From contig NZ_AEXL02000120.1 in NCBI RefSeq assembly GCF_000242875.2, forward strand, positions 1-47,075: a stretch of DNA of 47,075 nucleotides. The letters are read 5' to 3'. Numbering within the stretch: the first letter of the stretch is position 1; every line of letters begins with the position of its first letter. The DNA comes from Candidatus Nitrosopumilus salarius BD31 (GTDB lineage Archaea > Thermoproteota > Nitrososphaeria > Nitrososphaerales > Nitrosopumilaceae). A program made the position numbers and the translations under genes. Of the stretch, positions 44,376 to 47,075 are shown piece after piece. A model generated the notes under the pieces. The model searched no databases. It was not told where the DNA came from and worked only from the letters and a program-made list of their open reading frames with translations.

Positions 44376-45071
44376 TTATATCTCTGAAAGTTTGGGTGCT
44401 AATTTATCTAATGCTTCAAGAAGTCCATCTCCAGCATGGGCTGAAACTGTAATCGTAGCAGCAGATTTTACCGGTTCTGATGCATTTCCTAAGGCAATAC
44501 TCGTTTTTGCCACTTTAAACAGTGGTACGTCAGTCGCACTATCACCAATTGCCACAACATCATCTCTAGAAATAGATAATTTTTTCATAATCTCTGAAAA
44601 ACCAGTACCCTTGTCAATACCATGAGAATTAATATGATAGGCATATTGACTATCAGATAACTCTACTTTGAGATTATTTTCAGCAAGAATCTGTCTTGCA
44701 AGATCAAGATCAAATGTTCGCTGCAAAACAACCTCAGTCATCCTTGGAAAAACAGATTTTTCTTTCACATTTTCAAGATTGTTTTGAATAACTTTTAGTG
44801 CAATTTTGCATTCATCGATATTTCCAAGCAAAATATGTTCATCGGAATTTAAAGTAATACATCCACCATTCTCACCAACGGCAATTTTGGTAGTCCCGCC
44901 AAATACTGAAAGTAGAAATCCCTCAACAGATGATCTGCCTGTTACAAAAATCACATTATGACCCAGGTTAGTTAAACGTCTAAGTGCTTCAAGAGCATCA
45001 AGATGAATACGTCCACCACCATTTTCGGTAATCGTGCCATCGATATCTACTGCAAATGTCTTCTTTTTCAC
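44376..45071 (-). CDS. HAD-superfamily phosphatase, phosphoglycolate phosphatase-like
   Basis: 231 residues from GTG at 45071 (the frame is open to an ATG at 45152, but the protein core starts at KKKTFAVDIDGT and a TATA element at 45092-45100 sits 25 bases before the GTG). HAD motifs: I DIDGT, II VTGRS, III the DKGTG Lys, IV GDSATDVPLF. A large cap domain (type IIB) lies between. Archaeal members dephosphorylate phosphoglycolate or sugar phosphates. Operon with argS. Confidence 0.88.
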   Translation of the reverse strand: MKKKTFAVDIDGTITENGGGRIHLDALEALRRLTNLGHNVIFVTGRSSVEGFLLSVFGGTTKIAVGENGGCITLNSDEHILLGNIDECKIALKVIQNNLENVKEKSVFPRMTEVVLQRTFDLDLARQILAENNLKVELSDSQYAYHINSHGIDKGTGFSEIMKKLSISRDDVVAIGDSATDVPLFKVAKTSIALGNASEPVKSAATITVSAHAGDGLLEALDKLAPKLSEI

Positions 45072-45091
45072 AAGAATCGTTTTTTGAACTG

Positions 45092-45100
45092 AATAATATT
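45092..45100 (-). promoter_or_regulatory. TATA box of the HAD phosphatase operon
   Basis: On the minus strand AATATTATT is centred about 25 bases before the GTG at 45071, which decides the start in favour of GTG. Confidence 0.6.
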
Positions 45101-45268
45101 TGCTACTAAAAGAAATATGCCATCCAGAAAAATACGTTAGAATCTTTGGCATAGTTTTTCAGAGGGTTTTAGGCTCCATCATATGTCAGAAATTAATAAG
45201 ATGCAAGACAAGTGAATAACCAAATAATAAAACAAGAGGTACAATAATAGGGAAAGGGGATTAGAAAT

Positions 45269-45496
45269 ATGGTTAGAAAGGGACGGATAGAAGAAATTTT
45301 CAGTAAAGCATTGTTTGCAGACGAATCTGAACAATACAATATTTGCTACAGAGACTTTGAAAGAATAAGAGAAGTGACATTACCAGAATTTCTAATTCAA
45401 TCAAATAACTTCCAAACAATCCCCATTAACAGAATCAGGAAAATAAAGAAAAGTAATACGGTTTTATTTGAAAAGAATATCATAACAGGTGAATAG
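45269..45496 (+). CDS. MJ1316-domain (DUF504) RNA cyclic group end recognition protein
   Basis: 75 residues. VRKGRIEEIFSKALF, YNICYRDFE and the end TIPINRIRKIKKSNTVLFEK match the small MJ1316 (RNA cyclic phosphate end recognition; formerly DUF504) family. It probably binds 2',3'-cyclic phosphate RNA ends in repair. It lies 2 bases before the DRG gene, so the two are an operon. Confidence 0.78.
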   Translation: MVRKGRIEEIFSKALFADESEQYNICYRDFERIREVTLPEFLIQSNNFQTIPINRIRKIKKSNTVLFEKNIITGE

Positions 45497-45498
45497 TA

Positions 45499-46608
45499 TT
45501 GGGAATTCCTGAAAAGATCAAGGCCATTCAAGAAGAAATGGCAAAAACTCAGATCAACAAAGCTACTGAACATCATATAGGTCTACTGAAGGCAAAAATT
45601 GCAAAACTCAAAAGAGAGCAAGAAGCTGATGTAGTTAAAAAATCCGGAATGAAACAAGACGGGTTTGATGTAAGAAGGAGCGGGGATGCAACAGTTGTAT
45701 TTATCGGGTTACCAAGTGTAGGAAAATCCACATTACTAAATAAAATGACAGGAGCAAATTCCACAGTCGGGGCTTTTCAATTTACCACACTTACAGTAGT
45801 GCCAGGAATGATGGAATATAGAGGAGCAAGAATTCAAGTGCTAGATCTTCCTGGAATTATCAAAGGGGCATCAACGGGTAAAGGATTAGGAAAAAGAATT
45901 TTATCGGTTGCAAGAACAGCTGACCTGGTATTACTCATATTGGATGTATTCCAACCATTTCATGAAGATGTGTTAGTGAATGAATTAGGCAACATAGGAA
46001 TTAGACTAAATCAATTACCACCAAACATCACAATAGAAAAAGCATCAATGGGAGGAATTGCAATTGCTCAACAAGTTAAACTAACCAAAATTACAGAGAA
46101 GCATCTCAAAGACATACTACATCTTTATGGATTGGTTAGTGCACGTGTGGTAATAAGAGAAGATCTTACATCAGAACAATTAGCAGATCATATTGCTGGA
46201 AACATCAGCTATTCAAAAGCACTTACAGTTTTAAACAAAATTGATTTGGTAGACCAAGAATTTCTAAAAGATTTGAAAACAAAAATTAAATCTGATGTAA
46301 TCGAAGTGTCTGCAAATTCAGATACAAACATCGATTTACTCAAAGAGAAAATATATGAAAAACTGAAATTCATTAGAATTTACATGAGACCTAAAGGGGA
46401 AGAAACAGATTTCAAAGAACCATTAATTGCAAGAGAGGGAGATACAGTTGAGGATATTTGTAATAAACTACACAGGCGATTGAAAAGAGAGTTCAGATAT
46501 GGTTTAGTTTGGGGTAAAAGTGTAAAATTTGGAGGACAGAGAGTAGGTCTAAACCATATTTTACTTGATGAAGATGTGTTAACTATTATCAAAAGAAAGG
46601 GAGTATAA
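45499..46608 (+). CDS. DRG/Rbg-family GTP-binding protein
   Basis: 369 residues, TTG start. A helical N-terminal domain (about 1-60), the G domain with G1 GLPSVGKST, G3 DLPGI and G4 NKID, an S5D2L-like insert, and a C-terminal TGS domain (about 290-369, RIYMRPKGEETDF). Family members bind translating ribosomes or RNA. The upstream RNA-end protein suggests an RNA-related operon, by position only. Confidence 0.95.
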   Translation: MGIPEKIKAIQEEMAKTQINKATEHHIGLLKAKIAKLKREQEADVVKKSGMKQDGFDVRRSGDATVVFIGLPSVGKSTLLNKMTGANSTVGAFQFTTLTVVPGMMEYRGARIQVLDLPGIIKGASTGKGLGKRILSVARTADLVLLILDVFQPFHEDVLVNELGNIGIRLNQLPPNITIEKASMGGIAIAQQVKLTKITEKHLKDILHLYGLVSARVVIREDLTSEQLADHIAGNISYSKALTVLNKIDLVDQEFLKDLKTKIKSDVIEVSANSDTNIDLLKEKIYEKLKFIRIYMRPKGEETDFKEPLIAREGDTVEDICNKLHRRLKREFRYGLVWGKSVKFGGQRVGLNHILLDEDVLTIIKRKGV

Positions 46609-46914
46609 TACAATTAAAAATTGGAAAATAGATCACAAAATTGTAGTTCGGGTAGAACAACACACTCTCAAAACAAAAAAAGAATTGATGTTTGATCCAA
46701 AAAAGATCCAAATTTAAGCACAAAATACAGTGTAGATCTAAAATGCACAAGTAAATAATTCAACAAAAGTAGAATGATCGCATTTGGAAATAATTTTTGA
46801 AAGTTTTACGATCATAAAATAAAATTTGAGAAATTATTACTTGATAAATAGTAATCAAATTGTGTAAATTTTTTTAGTTTAACTACTGAAAAACAATGAA
46901 AATGCCGATTCTGT
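46609..46914. other. A/T-rich intergenic region
   Basis: 306 bases between the DRG gene and the histone-like gene. A start-less open frame of 44 codons (about 46580-46713) overlaps the DRG end, with no start codon; I do not call it a gene. TGATCG at about 46774 and CGATCA at about 46810 form a weak inverted repeat. Otherwise nothing. Confidence 0.4.
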
Positions 46915-47075
46915 ATGGCTACAAAAAGAAAAGCTGCAACTAAACGTAGATCAACATCTAAATCTACTGCAAGAAAAGCAGCTCCAAAACGTAAAGCAGC
47001 TCCAAAGAGAAAGGCAGCAACAAAAGCAGCCGCTCCAAAGAGAAAAGCAGCAAAACGTAAAGCAGCTCCAAAGAG
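46915..47075 (+). CDS. Lys/Ala-rich histone H1-like protein, partial
   Basis: The frame starts at ATG 46915 and leaves the window after 53 codons without a stop. It codes for MATKRKAATKRRSTSKS, then repeats of the type KAAPKRKAA. More than half of the residues are Lys, Arg or Ala. This is the composition of H1-like C-terminal tails (HC1-type), expected to bind DNA or RNA electrostatically. The true length is unknown because the gene is cut by the window edge. Confidence 0.85.
   Translation, partial: MATKRKAATKRRSTSKSTARKAAPKRKAAPKRKAATKAAAPKRKAAKRKAAPK

Noticed and set aside
46580-46713. Start-less frame with NWKIDHKIVVRVEQ after the DRG gene
   Set aside because: No start codon; protein-like but cannot be translated as it stands.
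1-47075. CRISPR array, insertion sequence, integrase or prophage
   Set aside because: No regular repeat-spacer pattern, transposase, integrase or att-like repeat beside the tRNA was seen.

Overview
The window is a stretch of archaeal chromosome, most likely from an ammonia-oxidising Nitrosopumilaceae archaeon (Nitrosopumilus or Nitrosarchaeum type). The evidence is the low G+C content, dense genes with many TTG and GTG starts, TATA boxes about 25 bases upstream of start codons (leaderless mRNAs), and a gene set of CdvA, archaeal FEN-1, proteasome beta, PAC2, archaeal TrmI, a DRG-type GTPase and many small zinc-ribbon proteins. No ammonia oxidation or carbon fixation operon, rRNA, CRISPR array, insertion sequence or prophage is visible. 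It reads as core chromosome with small, fast-changing gaps.

Layout. 1-5.2 kb: a secreted Met-rich duplicated-domain protein behind a superoxide dismutase, a divergent winged-helix gene, gene remnants and a SNF2 helicase. 5.5-10.1 kb: PAC2 chaperone, a nuclease-like protein, a secreted protein, ArsC/Spx-like and SWIM proteins, YwbE, a duplicated zinc-ribbon/RGG protein and a candidate small RNA. 10.2-12.6 kb: two oligopeptide-type ABC permeases. 12.6-21 kb: small membrane and zinc proteins, a JAMM protease behind a long coiled-coil protein, SRPBCC proteins, an Lrp-type RAM domain, a nitroreductase, a terpene-cyclase-like membrane protein and a secreted coiled-coil protein. 21.1-28.6 kb: tRNA-Ser(CGA), FEN-1, a frameshifted PAS gene, acetyl-CoA synthetase, CdvA, a tandem ThyX-like protein and MsrB. 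28.7-35 kb: homoserine dehydrogenase, PUA protein, Mut7-C nuclease, a proteasome beta subunit without the catalytic threonine, DoxX, M20 peptidase, NAD(P)HX dehydratase and TrmI. 35-42.5 kb: a looser region of small genes with a frameshift-like remnant, a candidate structured RNA, several micro-ORFs, GNAT, a ThDP enzyme and a response regulator/winged-helix pair. 42.5-47 kb: ArgS, a HAD phosphatase, an MJ1316-domain protein, a DRG GTPase and the start of a Lys/Ala-rich histone-H1-like protein.

Themes. Several genes concern protein and nucleic-acid quality control (proteasome beta, PAC2, JAMM, MsrB, TrmI, FEN-1, Mut7-C, MJ1316) and oxidative stress (SOD, MsrB, nitroreductase, DoxX). A second theme is very small Cys/His-rich proteins, several shorter than 60 residues. 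The points most worth checking are the T7 frameshift in the PAS gene, the Ala at the proteasome nucleophile position, the tandem ThyX-like protein with a degenerate motif, the large extracytoplasmic insert in the second ABC permease, the JAMM/coiled-coil pair, the two candidate structured RNAs and the set of cysteine micro-proteins. All functional names rest on motif recognition by eye; no database search was run.
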